Source: Streptomyces cavernicola
GTDB lineage: Bacteria > Actinomycetota > Actinomycetes > Streptomycetales > Streptomycetaceae
DNA: 64,000 bases
Assembly: GCF_029968035.1 (NCBI RefSeq)
Contig: NZ_JASCIQ010000021.1
Location: 81,044 to 145,043, forward strand
Reading direction: 5' to 3'
Each line of letters opens with the position of its first letter. Within the stretch, counting starts at the first letter, position 1. The translations under genes and the position numbers were made by a program. A model generated the notes under the pieces. The model searched no databases. It was not told where the DNA came from and saw only the letters and a list, made by a program, of their open reading frames with translations. Of this stretch, positions 25,375-34,653 are shown piece after piece.

Positions 25375-26237
25375 GAAGGATCTCCTGCTCGGACGAGACG
25401 GATGGGGAAGTGCGCGTGCCGGAACGGCACCGGTACGCCGTAGCGCTCGGCTTCCGTGGTGTCGGTGGACTCGGCGAACTCGCGCACCAGGCTCTGCTTG
25501 ACCGCGAACACGGCGTCGCTGTCGATGTAGGGACCGTCGGCCACGAACATGTGGGTGGTCAGCGACGTGAAGCCGGGAGCGGTCGCGATGACGTGTACGT
25601 GGGCCGGGCGGAAGGGGTGCCGTCGGGCGGCGTGGAGGAGGCGGCCGACCGGTCCGTCGGTCGGGATCGGGTAGTGGGAGGGCACGACGGTGCGGAACCA
25701 GAATCGGCCTTGGTCGTCGGCGTGGAAGAGGCCGCGGCCGTTGCCGGGCGGCTGGACGCCCGGCTGCTGCACGTCGTAGAAGCCGTGCTCGTCGCACTGC
25801 CACACATCGATGACGGCGTCGCGGACAGGTGTCCCGTCGGGGTCGGTGACGGTGCCGGTGATGACGCAGGAGGCGTCCGCGTCGACCTCGTCGATGGAGT
25901 CGCCGAGGTCTCGGCGGGGCGATTCGGTCATGTGGAACGGGCCCAGAACCGTGCCGTCGGTGCCGTGCTCATCGCCGTTCATGGTTTCGACCAGCATCGA
26001 CACACCCAGTACATCGGAGAGCAGTACGAACTCCTGCCGAGTGTCGTCGCACATCCGGCCGACGGCCGTGAGGAAGGCGATGGCGCTCTCCCACTCGCTC
26101 GTGGTCGGCCGCAGCTCGTGCACCAGTGCGTGCAGGTGCCGGGTCACCGCGCGCAGGATCTCACGCTGTCGCGGATCGGGGGTGTCGTCGAAGCTCGCAA
26201 GGACCGCATCGAGCGCGGTGTGTTCGTCGAAGTCCAT
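25371..26237 (-). CDS. Hydroxyquinol 1,2-dioxygenase (intradiol)
   Basis: A 288-residue intradiol ring-cleavage dioxygenase. An N-terminal catechol-dioxygenase helical domain is followed by GPFHMTESPRRDLG, the strand VIDVWQCDEHGFYDVQQP, and the iron ligands Tyr (GFYDVQ), Tyr (VPSHYPIP) and the two His in RPAHVHV. Length and spacing fit the hydroxyquinol-specific group, and the adjacent maleylacetate reductase supports that: hydroxyquinol is opened to maleylacetate. It overlaps the reductase gene by 4 bp. Confidence 0.92.
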
Positions 26238-26240
26238 GCC

Positions 26241-27383
26241 TTACTCCTTCCCGCCACGGAGGTGGTCGGTGAACCAGTCCGCGACGTAGGCGGTCTTCTC
26301 GTCGGCGTGGTTGTAGATCGTGTGCTCGCCGTCGTCCCAGACGCGCAGGGTCGATCCAGCGGGTCCCGCGTCGAGGAAGGGTTGCTGCTCCTCGAGCGTG
26401 ACGATCGGGTCCTGGCCTCCGTGGAGTACCAGGACCGAGCCGGAAATGCGGTCCTCGGGGCGCAGGGCGAGGCGCTCGAAGTTGGCCGTGACAGCTGCCG
26501 GATCGCTGGTGCCGAGCATCGCCGCGGCCTGATCGTCGAAGGTGCGCATGCCGAGCAGGCGGGGCCGTGCCGGAGCCCCGTTGACGCAGACCGCGCCGAC
26601 CCGTGCGTCGGCGGCGGCGGTCGTCGCCGCGAACAAGCCGCCCATGCTGTTGCCCCACAGGCCGACCCGGCCGCCGAGCGACGGGTCGGCAAGGACGTGA
26701 TCGACGAAGGTCGAGTAGGCGGCGCGCACATCGACGTCGAGGAGCAGGCCGCCGGTCATCCTGGTCTGCCCCTGGCCTGGGCCTTCGACGAGGAAGGCGG
26801 CCAGGCCGCGGGCGGTCAGCGCGTCGGCGGCCTTGAGGTAGGCGGCGCCCCATCCGCTCTGTCCGCCGAACACGATCACGGTGCCCTGTACAGGGCCGGT
26901 GGGCCGGACGAGCCAGCCGAAGAGGCGGCCGGAGCCGAAGGGCAGCGACACGTGCTCCCAGGCCGGCTCCGCCAGAGAGCCCGCCGCGGCGACCGCTTCG
27001 GTGAACCGGCCGTATAGCTCGATCTTGCGTGGCACGTCGTGGTTGAAGGCCATCTGCGCGAAGAGCAGGTCGGCGGCGGCCGACCGGGACGCCATGTGCG
27101 CGGTGACCCGGTGGCCCGCGTCCAGGGCCGTACGGGCGGACCGCTGCCGGTCGACGGCCAGGCGCTGGGTCGCCTCGTCCCAGGGGATTCCGGCGTCGGT
27201 CAGGGTCCGCAGGGCGAGGATGTCGGCGTGGTCCATGCCGCAGTCGAGCATTCGGGTGGGCGACATCGCCCGCCAGAGCACCTCCGCCGGAGGCACCTCG
27301 GCGGAAGTCACCTCAGCCGCAGCGGAATTGGCCTCGGCTGAAGGTGCCTCGGTGGGAGGCAGTGAACGCTGGGATGTGCTCAT
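26241..27383 (-). CDS. Alpha/beta hydrolase, FrsA/pseudooxynicotine-hydrolase type
   Basis: About 380 residues. The nucleophile elbow is GLWGNSMGGLF, the acid is in LVLHGGQDPIV, and the likely catalytic His in DDGEHTIYNHAD, with the oxyanion region IVFGGQSGWG. Size and the long helical N-terminal part match the group containing 2,6-dihydroxypseudooxynicotine hydrolase, which cleaves a C-C bond next to an aryl ketone. In this operon it could release a resorcinol-type phenol from an acylated precursor; inferred. The first 30 residues are an Ala/Glu/Pro-rich, locally repetitive tail. ATG 27383 overlaps the FAD monooxygenase stop (ATGA). Confidence 0.85.
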   Translation of the reverse strand: MSTSQRSLPPTEAPSAEANSAAAEVTSAEVPPAEVLWRAMSPTRMLDCGMDHADILALRTLTDAGIPWDEATQRLAVDRQRSARTALDAGHRVTAHMASRSAAADLLFAQMAFNHDVPRKIELYGRFTEAVAAAGSLAEPAWEHVSLPFGSGRLFGWLVRPTGPVQGTVIVFGGQSGWGAAYLKAADALTARGLAAFLVEGPGQGQTRMTGGLLLDVDVRAAYSTFVDHVLADPSLGGRVGLWGNSMGGLFAATTAAADARVGAVCVNGAPARPRLLGMRTFDDQAAAMLGTSDPAAVTANFERLALRPEDRISGSVLVLHGGQDPIVTLEEQQPFLDAGPAGSTLRVWDDGEHTIYNHADEKTAYVADWFTDHLRGGKE

Positions 27384-28981
27384 GACGCGGCTCCGACGCT
27401 CGCACGGTTTCCGGTCCACGCCAGGCGGGTCCGGAGCTGGTCGACGGCCTCGGGCAGGCCGGTCAGGGGGCCCGCCCAGAACAGGTGGTAGTCAGGGCGC
27501 CCGATCAGGACTTCGCAGCCCTGGTCGGCCAGCCACGAACCGTAGGCGTCGGCCACATCGTCGACCGAGTCGTCCGCGCCGTCGGCAAGGGTCGCGGTGC
27601 TGACGCCGAGGGCGTGGAGGAAGGAGAGCCGGCCGTCGTCGAGGACCGTGCGCCAGTCGAGGGCGCTCACCAGGGAGAAGCCACGGCCGACGACGTCGTC
27701 GAACAGCCCTTCACCAGCCCCCGTACGCACGACTCCGTGTGGGGCGAGCGTGCCCGCAGGGCGGCTCGCCGTGCCGTCCGCCCTGTGGTGGACGACACCC
27801 GCGCCGATGGCCGGGAACGGCGGGAGCGGGGGCACGTCGCCGGTCCGGAACGCTTCGTCGCGGGCGGCCGCCTCGACCGGGTCATGGGTGTTGGCCACCC
27901 GGCCGAGGACGGTGGAGATCTCGGTGATCTCCGTCGCGTGCGGCCGGCGTTCGGCCTCGTAGCTGTCGAGCAACGCGTCGTCGGCCAGGCCGCGCAGCAC
28001 CAGATCCAGCTTCCAGCCCAGGGTGATGCCGTCGCGCATGCCCGAACAGGCGCCCTGGCCCAGGTACGGCGGGGTCGTGTGCGCGGCGTCGCCGGCCAGC
28101 AGGATCCGGCCCCGGCGCCACGACTCGGCGATCCGGCCCTGGAAGGTGTAGACGACCTGGCGCAGGATTCGCAGGTCCTGCGGGCCGAGGCCGTGCGTCC
28201 TTCTCAGCCACTCCCACGCGAACTCCGGTTCCTCGAAAGGCGCTTGGTCCTCGTCCGGGAGGACGGCCAGCTCGAACCGCTGCCGGTTCCTGCCGATGGG
28301 CATGTGCATATGGCCGCGCTCGGGGTCGCAGAACACCGTGACCCGCGCGAACCTGTCCGGCAGCTCCCGCAGCTGCTCGGTGTCGATGTTCAGCCACCGG
28401 TCGTCGACGCCGTTGTCGCTGCGCTCGATGCCCAGGGTCGCCCGTACGAAGCTGTTCGCGCCGTCGGCGCCGACGAGGTACTTCGCCGTGAGCGTGCGCT
28501 CCTCGCCGGTGTGCGACCACTGGCCGGTGCGCGACTGGCTCCACGGTCTGGCCGTGACCACGACGCGGTCCTCGAACGGCTGCACGTTGACGACCGCCCA
28601 GCCCTGGTTGACCTCCACGCTTCCCGCGGCCCGCACGTGCCGGTCGATGGCGTCCTCGATGTCGGGCTGGTAGATGGAGAGGTGGGCCGGGTAGCCGCAC
28701 GACTCGCCTCGCCAGTCCAGCTCGATGAGCTCTTCGCCCGCGCCGTCGAGGTAGCGGTAGTCGGACACCGGACAGGCGTCGCGCAGCGCGTGTGCGATGT
28801 CGCCGACCGAGGCGATGACGCGTGCGGTCTCGCCGTCTATGTGCGTCAGCCGGGGCAGCCCGTAGAGGCTCGGCCAGCGTTCGAGAACCACTACCCGGTG
28901 ACCGGCCTTGCCGAGCGCCGAAGCCAGCACCAGACCGCTGGGGCCGTAACCCACGATCGCGACGTCGTACTCAAGATCCAT
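27380..28981 (-). CDS. FAD-dependent aromatic monooxygenase (MhpA/resorcinol hydroxylase-like)
   Basis: A 533-residue class A flavoprotein hydroxylase. The dinucleotide-binding AIVGYGPSGLVLASALG is at residues 8-24, the middle DG motif is in YLVGADGANSFVRATLG, and the second FAD motif is RILLAGDAAHTTPPYLGQG. Members hydroxylate phenolic rings ortho or para using NAD(P)H and oxygen. Next to hydroxyquinol dioxygenase it most likely produces hydroxyquinol from a dihydroxybenzene such as resorcinol. First enzyme gene of the operon after the AraC regulator. Confidence 0.92.
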   Translation of the reverse strand: MDLEYDVAIVGYGPSGLVLASALGKAGHRVVVLERWPSLYGLPRLTHIDGETARVIASVGDIAHALRDACPVSDYRYLDGAGEELIELDWRGESCGYPAHLSIYQPDIEDAIDRHVRAAGSVEVNQGWAVVNVQPFEDRVVVTARPWSQSRTGQWSHTGEERTLTAKYLVGADGANSFVRATLGIERSDNGVDDRWLNIDTEQLRELPDRFARVTVFCDPERGHMHMPIGRNRQRFELAVLPDEDQAPFEEPEFAWEWLRRTHGLGPQDLRILRQVVYTFQGRIAESWRRGRILLAGDAAHTTPPYLGQGACSGMRDGITLGWKLDLVLRGLADDALLDSYEAERRPHATEITEISTVLGRVANTHDPVEAAARDEAFRTGDVPPLPPFPAIGAGVVHHRADGTASRPAGTLAPHGVVRTGAGEGLFDDVVGRGFSLVSALDWRTVLDDGRLSFLHALGVSTATLADGADDSVDDVADAYGSWLADQGCEVLIGRPDYHLFWAGPLTGLPEAVDQLRTRLAWTGNRASVGAAS

Positions 28982-29197
28982 GTGATGTCTCCGTAGACGA
29001 GGAAGTCCGGGCTCTCTCAGTTGAGGCTCCTGGAGGTGGGCACGACGGTAGGAACAGCCGACCGGCTTGACGATCCGCTTAGCGACGAGGTGATCCGGCG
29101 GGCGACATGACGAGTGCCGGCCGTCACATGCTGCCTTCAGGCACAGCTGCGGAACCGTCTTCGGTCGCGGTCGCGGAGGCCGGTTTCAAGAGCGGTT

Positions 29198-29247
29198 ACA
29201 GACGCCGGGTTCAGGCGTGATGACAGACGCCGCGTTCAGGCGTGATG
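29198..29247. repeat. 25-bp tandem duplication at the AraC gene end
   Basis: Positions 29198-29222 and 29223-29247 are adjacent direct copies that differ at one base. The unit covers the last codons and stop of the AraC gene, so a second stop-containing copy lies just beyond the real stop. Confidence 0.9.
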
Positions 29248-30219
29248 GCGCAGTGTCACCGATGGGGGCACGCCGTACCGCTCCTGGTAGGCAGCCGCGA
29301 AGCGGGGGACGTGGCCGAATCCCCACCGGAAGGCCACCTCGGCGACGGTCACGCCCGGCCTCGCCTGCCGCAGGTCGTCGTGGGCCCGGGAAAGCCGGAC
29401 ACTCTGCACGTACGCACGCGGTGAGAGCCCGACGTACTCCTTGGAGTGGCGCTGCAGGGACCGCGGTGTCACGCCGGCTTCCCGTGCGAGCCGGTCCAGG
29501 GTGAGCGCCGCCGCAGGGTCCTGCTCGATGAGGTCGATGACCCGCCGGAGCGCGGCCGGTCGAGGTGCGGAGTGCGGGCGTTGTCCGAGCTGCTCCGAGT
29601 AGTTGTGCGGCTGCGCAAGGAGCAGGCCGGTCATGAGGAATCGGGACCACGGGTCGTGTTCACCCGTCATGGCCAGACCACCGGGGCATTCGAGATCCTG
29701 CACCAGGAGCCGGACCGCGCGCGACCAGGAGGCGATGGCCGGCTGGGCCAGATCCATGCAGGCACGGAACTGGATCGGGCCCGGCACATCACGCCCGAGG
29801 AGCTCTTCCAGATGACGTTCGAGGGCATACCGCTCGATACGGACGTGGAGCTGGCTGTAGCCGTCGCTCAACCGCATCGTGGCCAGCATCCGAGGCGAGA
29901 TGACCGCGGCGGTCCGCCCGTCGAGTACGGCCTCTTCAGCTCCGGCACACAGGAGGTTGGTGCCGGCCAGGGCGAGATTCACGTCGTAGTAGGAGACCCG
30001 ATCAGTCAGCTGCACCTGCAGCTCGGCCCCGGCGTTGTACCCGTGGATCAGGCGTACCGGCCCGAGGTCGGCCACCGACAGGTCGGTGTGGACGGCACTC
30101 GTGATGCCGACCGGCGTCAGCTTGTGCGGCGTGAGGTGCTGGGCGAGATTCACCCGGAACTCGTCGATGTCCGACGTTCGTAGTACGAGGAAGCGTTCGA
30201 GCGTGGTCACCGGGCTCAC
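29236..30219 (-). CDS. AraC family transcriptional regulator
   Basis: A 327-residue regulator with an N-terminal AraC_binding_2-type sensor half and a C-terminal double helix-turn-helix (LTLDRLAREAGVTPRSLQRHSKEYVGLSPRAY, split over two helices; then VTVAEVAFRWGFGHVPRFAAAYQERYG). It sits upstream of the hydroxyquinol operon on the same strand, separated by 254 bp, and is the obvious activator of it, sensing the aromatic substrate. The stop region is duplicated downstream. Confidence 0.92.
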   Translation of the reverse strand: MSPVTTLERFLVLRTSDIDEFRVNLAQHLTPHKLTPVGITSAVHTDLSVADLGPVRLIHGYNAGAELQVQLTDRVSYYDVNLALAGTNLLCAGAEEAVLDGRTAAVISPRMLATMRLSDGYSQLHVRIERYALERHLEELLGRDVPGPIQFRACMDLAQPAIASWSRAVRLLVQDLECPGGLAMTGEHDPWSRFLMTGLLLAQPHNYSEQLGQRPHSAPRPAALRRVIDLIEQDPAAALTLDRLAREAGVTPRSLQRHSKEYVGLSPRAYVQSVRLSRAHDDLRQARPGVTVAEVAFRWGFGHVPRFAAAYQERYGVPPSVTLRHHA

Positions 30220-30618
30220 CGCCTCTCACCTGCCGCGCCATGCCCCATCAGGCTATGCGCCGACGCCCTTCCCCTCAATGAGTCGTCCGGGACGATCAGG
30301 CACCGGTCCGGCGGGCGGCGCTGATGGCCACGGCCGTCGTGGTCTTGGACAGCGGCCGTGGCGCCAGCAGTCAGGAGCGGCGGTCCAAGCTGCCCGCGAG
30401 ATCGTTGACGGTGGCGCCGAAGGTCTCCCAGACCGCGCGGCCTGGCCACCCGCTCTCGACAAGACCGCAACGTCTCCCTCGCCGTACTCCCTATCGCCGG
30501 CCATCCTCGTCTGATCAGCGAGGTGGTCCAGAAAAGCGCCCTAGTGCTGTGACCGGCAACGTTCACCGGGTTGCCATGGATGAACGGAAATTTAGGCATG
30601 GCGGAGCCGATGTCTGGG
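30220..30618. other. Intergenic region without a supported gene
   Basis: On the minus strand a short frame ending near 30377 reads VWETFGATVNDLAGSLDRRS, which looks like the genuine C-terminal end of some protein, but no upstream gene continues it. Otherwise I see nothing definable here. Confidence 0.35.
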
Positions 30619-31401
30619 CTACTGCGCTGAGGGAGTGCGCTGTGCGGTGAGCACGGGCTGGTAGTACCCGCTGGAAGCCGGACTGTGCCAGGCGATGTTG
30701 GTGAAGCCGGCTTCAGTCACGAACTCTGTCAGCTGCGGGGGCGTCAGCGCCCAGTGGGTGGTCCGGCGGACTCGGACCTGCCAGGTGTTCTTTGCGGGGA
30801 TGAGCTGGAAGTGCTCCAGGTCGTAGCGCTCGCCGTCTTCGTGCCAGTGCCACAGCTGGAAGGTAATCGCCTGACCGTCGCGTGCTTGCGAAACCTGGGG
30901 CGGTGTCGACGTAGGTCTGGTCCGGCGCGTCTCGTCATAGTCCCGGACGGTGATCACGAGCAGTCCGTCGTCTCGGAGTACCCGTCTCATGCCGAGGAGT
31001 GCCGCTCGGAGAGCTTGCCCGGAGAGTAGGTGTGTGAGCGAGTTGTCCGCACAGAGGACGACGTCGAATGACGGCTCTTTGAAAGGCAGTTGGCGCATGT
31101 CAGCCGCAGCGGCCGGAAGCCGGCTGCCACGGGCCGCCGCCTCGGCGGCGGCGCGCGCGGCGGCGACCGGGCTCAGGTCGCTGCCGACGACCCGGTGCCC
31201 GGCCAGGGCCAGCCCGATGGCCTGGGTGCCGATCCCGCACGAGCAGTCCAGGACGGTGTGCGGTCCCGCGCCGAGGGACTGGCGGACGAGCTCGCCCAAC
31301 ACCTCGGCCTGGTAGGCCATGCTTGCGTCTCAGTCCCGGAACATCAGATGGTAGTCGTGGGCCAAATCGTCGTAGAAATCCCGCACGGAGGGCTCGGCCA
31401 T
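30619..31401 (-). pseudogene. SAM-dependent methyltransferase with an in-frame TGA
   Basis: From ATG 31401 the frame reads MAEPSVRDFYDDLAHDYHLM, a typical class I methyltransferase start. It then meets TGA at codon 24 (31330-31332) in MFRD*DAS, where relatives have Trp, and continues with MAYQAEVLGELV to a stop at 30619. Motif I is VLDCSCGIGTQAIGLALAG, motif II is VVGSDLS and motif IV is VVLCADNSL. A TGG-to-TGA change explains it. A shorter protein (233 residues) could start at ATG 31320 and keep the Rossmann fold but lose the N-terminal helix, so activity is uncertain. Confidence 0.75.
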
Positions 31402-31718
31402 GTATCCCACCGTAGTGCGCGGCCGCCGGGGAGTGCGCGCAGTTTTAGGCAGCGGCTGCCTGACTTCGGCCGCCCCGGCGGATGCCCTTCTCGCTGCGGA
31501 TACGGGCGCGTTCGCGGCGTTGGGCGAGGATTTTTCTGTGACTGGCCGGGTCGAGGGTGTTGCTCCAAGGCATGAGTGCTCGCCGTCCTACCGGGCAACA
31601 TGACCGTCAGTGCTGAACTGGAACACCGAGCGGCCAGTAGCTTTGACGGTGCTTCTATAGCTGACCCCGATCTGAACGATCCAGATGTCAGGCCGCAGGT
31701 CTCCGGAATGCGCCGGAG
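31402..31718. other. Intergenic, possible transposase tail
   Basis: The minus strand at about 31460-31580 can read a short basic peptide (KILAQRRERARIRSEKGIRR) ending in a stop, resembling the C terminus of some transposases. It is too short to assign. Nothing else is recognisable. Confidence 0.3.
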
Positions 31719-31900
31719 CTACGACGACTCTCGGCAATACTTCGCCATCCGATCGATGACCTCGGTCGGTGAGAATCGAAGCTGTTGGCCGATCCGGAAG
31801 CTCGGAATCTCCTCCCGGACGTGGTTGTCGTAGACCCAGGAGACGGGCTTCCGAGGAAGGTGGCGAAGGTCGGAACATCCCAGTTGATGAACAACTCTCA
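31719..31900 (-). pseudogene. Excisionase-like HTH protein, frameshifted
   Basis: The minus strand reads NWDVPTFATFLGS and, after a frame change, SWVYDNHVREEIPSFRIGQQ followed by LRFSPTEVIDRMAKY and a TAG stop. This is the MerR-like helix-turn-helix of phage/ICE excisionases (SWVYDN...IPSFRIGxxLRF). The frame break lies near 31850. Together with the integrase remnant at 24133 it points to a decayed integrative element. Confidence 0.6.
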
Positions 31901-31943
31901 GCTTTCCATGGACACTTCACGCCGTCCGCCCTAGCTTCTGCGC

Positions 31944-33539
31944 ATGTCCCGGACCCGCCGCACCTTCAGCCGCTGCTGGGCCGCGCCGGCTCTCGCCGTC
32001 GTGGCCGTGCTCGTCCCGCCGAGTCCTGTACAGGCCGAGGAGATCCCGAAGGCGCCCGGACACCGGCTCGTCGCCCCGTACGTGGGCGCGCCCGCCGTGG
32101 CCGATCCGCTGCCGGGCGAGGCGCCGCCGCAGCATCCGTATCTCGCGCCCAACGGCCGCAGCGGGATGCACGCGGACGCCGCGGGCAGCGGTACGTACCC
32201 GTGGAACGGGCCGCTCGGCGAACGGCCTGTCGTCGACAGCGAGAAGATGGCGGCGCTCGGCGGCGAGTGTGCGACGGTCACGTTCGACTCGGCGGGCCGC
32301 ATCGTCACCGTCTGCGGCACGTTCAAGGGCTTCCTCGTCAAACTCCTCGACCCGGAGTCACTGGACACGCTCGCCGAGTACGCCCTGCCGCAGCGCCCGT
32401 CGACCGTCGAGGCCATCACCCGGCTCGACTTCTCCCGCATCTTCAAGGACACCTCGGGTGGCGCCTACTCCTATCTCGACGAGCAGGACCGCCTGGTCCT
32501 CGCCGACTCGCGGCAGCATGTGCTCCGGCTCGCGCACCGTCAACTACCCGACGGCAGCTGGGAGTTCGAGGTCGAGGACGAGTGGGACTTGACCTCGCAC
32601 GTGCCGCACGACTGTGTGTCCTGGACCAACCTCTACCCGCGAGGCGAGTGCGACCCGGTGACCTCCGTGATGCCCGACTGGGAGGGCCGGATCTGGTGGG
32701 TGACCCGGCAGGGCCGCATCGGCACGGTCGACCCGGACACCGGCGCGGTGCGCTCGATCCGGCTGGCGGGGGAGGAGATCCAGAACTCCTTCTCCGTCGC
32801 CGAGGACGGCGTCTCCATCGTCAGCGACCACGCCCTCTACAGCTTCCGCGCCGACGCCGACGACACCCCGCGCGCCCTCTGGCGGCAGCCGTACGACCGG
32901 GGAACCGGCGCCAAACCCGGCTCGGTGAACCAGGGTTCGGGCACCACGCCCGACCTGTTCGGCGCGCACGGCGAGCGGTACGTGGCCATCACCGACAACG
33001 CCGACGACCGTATGAACGTCCTGGTCTACCGCCGCGACGCCGACGTACCGGCCGAACAGCGGCTCGTCTGCAAGGTCCCCGTCTTCGGCTCCGGCGCGTC
33101 CACCACCGACAACTCCCTGATCAGCTGGGGTAACAGCCTCGTCGTCGAGAACAACTACGGCTACGAGAACGTCACATCGCTGACCTTCGGCCGCAGCGTC
33201 GTCGGCGGCGCGACGCGGATCGACGTACGCGCGGACGGCAGCGGCTGTGACACCGTCTGGGAGAGCGACGTCCGCTCCCCGTCCACGGTGCCCAAGCTCT
33301 CCACCACCGCCGGGCTCCTCTACTTCTACGAGAAGGACCCCAACCGCCTCGGCATCGACGCCTGGTACCTGACCGCCGTCGACTTCCGCACCGGCGAGCG
33401 CCGCTGGAAGCGACTTGTCGGCACGGGCCCGTCGTACGACAACAACTGGGCGCCCATCACGCTCGGCCCGGACGGCACGGCCTACGTCGGGGTCTTCAAC
33501 GGCCTTGCCGCGGTGCGGGATTCGGGGCGGCGGCAGTAG
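31944..33539 (+). CDS. Secreted beta-propeller-like protein, function unknown
   Basis: A 531-residue exported protein. The N terminus is a signal peptide (basic SRTRRTFSR, hydrophobic ALAVVAVLVPP, cleavage after VQA). The mature part has repeated strand-rich blocks such as DWEGRIWWVTRQGRIGTVD and LGPDGTAYVGVFNGLAAV, reminiscent of a PQQ- or NHL-type propeller, with several Cys likely in disulfides. I do not recognise a named family. Its 3' end overlaps the convergent DUF4345 gene by 44 bp. Confidence 0.85.
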   Translation: MSRTRRTFSRCWAAPALAVVAVLVPPSPVQAEEIPKAPGHRLVAPYVGAPAVADPLPGEAPPQHPYLAPNGRSGMHADAAGSGTYPWNGPLGERPVVDSEKMAALGGECATVTFDSAGRIVTVCGTFKGFLVKLLDPESLDTLAEYALPQRPSTVEAITRLDFSRIFKDTSGGAYSYLDEQDRLVLADSRQHVLRLAHRQLPDGSWEFEVEDEWDLTSHVPHDCVSWTNLYPRGECDPVTSVMPDWEGRIWWVTRQGRIGTVDPDTGAVRSIRLAGEEIQNSFSVAEDGVSIVSDHALYSFRADADDTPRALWRQPYDRGTGAKPGSVNQGSGTTPDLFGAHGERYVAITDNADDRMNVLVYRRDADVPAEQRLVCKVPVFGSGASTTDNSLISWGNSLVVENNYGYENVTSLTFGRSVVGGATRIDVRADGSGCDTVWESDVRSPSTVPKLSTTAGLLYFYEKDPNRLGIDAWYLTAVDFRTGERRWKRLVGTGPSYDNNWAPITLGPDGTAYVGVFNGLAAVRDSGRRQ

Positions 33540-33936
33540 GCGTACGGGCCGCGGTGGCGCGCTCGTCGGCGGAGGCGAGCCAGAAGTAGACGGGCGGCAG
33601 GAGGAGTTCGAGGGCGGTGAGCGGAAGCTGCCACCAGTGCGGCAGTCCGTGCACGGCGATGGAGAGCAGCCGCCCGATGCCGCCGAGCAGGAACACGGCG
33701 GTCAGCGCGTGCACCAGCTTCGCCGGGATCGGGGACTGCCGGGCGACCCAGAGCCAGCTGAGCCCGTACCCGAGGAAGATCGCGTTGTAGAACCGCTCGC
33801 GGCTGTCCACGGTGGCGCCCGCCGACTCCTCGCCCGGCACGGACGCGATGCCGAGCACCACGTGGAAGAGCCCGATGGCCACACATGCGTAACCCATCAG
33901 CAGAGCGAGGCCCTTGAGCCAACCGGCCTTCGTCAC
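33496..33936 (-). CDS. DUF4345-like membrane protein
   Basis: About 146 residues with four hydrophobic helices (LALLMGYACVAIGLFHVVLG; FYNAIFLGYGLSWLWVA; VHALTAVFLLGGIGRLLSI; LPLTALELLLPPVYFWLA). The pattern, including RFYNAIFLGYG and GGIGRLLSI, fits DUF4345. GTG 33936 is the most plausible start. It is divergent from a TetR gene, and two operator-like palindromes lie in the gap, so the TetR probably represses it. Confidence 0.82.
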   Translation of the reverse strand: MTKAGWLKGLALLMGYACVAIGLFHVVLGIASVPGEESAGATVDSRERFYNAIFLGYGLSWLWVARQSPIPAKLVHALTAVFLLGGIGRLLSIAVHGLPHWWQLPLTALELLLPPVYFWLASADERATAARTPTAAAPNPAPRQGR

Positions 33937-33975
33937 GACGTACCGTCCCTTCGACGTGGGCGACACGCGCCTTAG

Positions 33976-33989
33976 TGGACACGTGTCCA
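33976..33989. promoter_or_regulatory. TetR operator, TGGACACGTGTCCA palindrome
   Basis: A perfect 14-bp palindrome between the DUF4345 and TetR starts. A related half-site pair (GACACACGTCTA on the minus strand, 34006-34026) follows 20 bp later, so the gap may carry two binding sites. Confidence 0.6.
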
Positions 33990-34041
33990 ACAAGTGCTAA
34001 GGCAAGGGCACAAGTAGACGTGTGTCAAGTAAGCTGCGGGC

Positions 34042-34641
34042 GTGACACCGAACCGACGCCAACGACTCGTCCCCGCCGACCGGCGCGCCCAACTCCTCGA
34101 CATCGGGGCCGAGTTGTTCGCCGAGCAGCCCTACGACGAGGTCCGCATGGACCAGGTCGCCGCGCGCGCCGGTGTCTCCCGCGCCCTCCTCTACCGCTAC
34201 TTCCCGAACAAGCGGGACCTGTTCACGGCCGTCTACCGGCAGGCCACGGACCGCCTGATCGACACGGTCCGGCTCGACCCCTCCGCCGGCCTCGAACAGC
34301 AGCTGCGGGACGGGCTCGACGCCCACTTCGACTACTTCGCGGCCAACCGGCACGCCGTGCTCGCCGCCAACCGCGTGCTCGCCGGCGACGAGACCGTCCA
34401 GGCGATGATGGCCGAGGAACTGGACGTGATGTGCGAGCGCCTCCTCGACGGCGGCACCCTCGGCGACGCGCCCCGCGAGGCCGTCGGCGCGGTCGTCATG
34501 AGCTGGCTGGTCTTCGTCCGCGTGCTGTGCGTCGAATGGCTGCAACAGGAGCAACCAGCCTTCGACCAGGAGGAGTTGAGGGAGATCTGCATCGGCTCGC
34601 TGCTGGGGTCGCTGCGGCCGTTGGTGGGCGGGGACTCATAG
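34042..34641 (+). CDS. TetR family transcriptional regulator
   Basis: A 199-residue TetR protein. RRAQLLDIGAELFAEQPY leads into the HTH MDQVAARAGVSRALLYRYFPNKRDLF (split here as helix 2 and recognition helix 3), followed by a helical ligand domain. It is divergent from the DUF4345 gene across a palindrome-bearing 105-bp gap, which suggests autoregulation and control of that membrane protein. Confidence 0.92.
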   Translation: MTPNRRQRLVPADRRAQLLDIGAELFAEQPYDEVRMDQVAARAGVSRALLYRYFPNKRDLFTAVYRQATDRLIDTVRLDPSAGLEQQLRDGLDAHFDYFAANRHAVLAANRVLAGDETVQAMMAEELDVMCERLLDGGTLGDAPREAVGAVVMSWLVFVRVLCVEWLQQEQPAFDQEELREICIGSLLGSLRPLVGGDS

Positions 34642-34653
34642 GGAACCGTCGGC

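Noticed and set aside
31460..31590. Short basic peptide frame resembling a transposase tail
   Set aside because: Too short and without upstream homology to call a gene or element.
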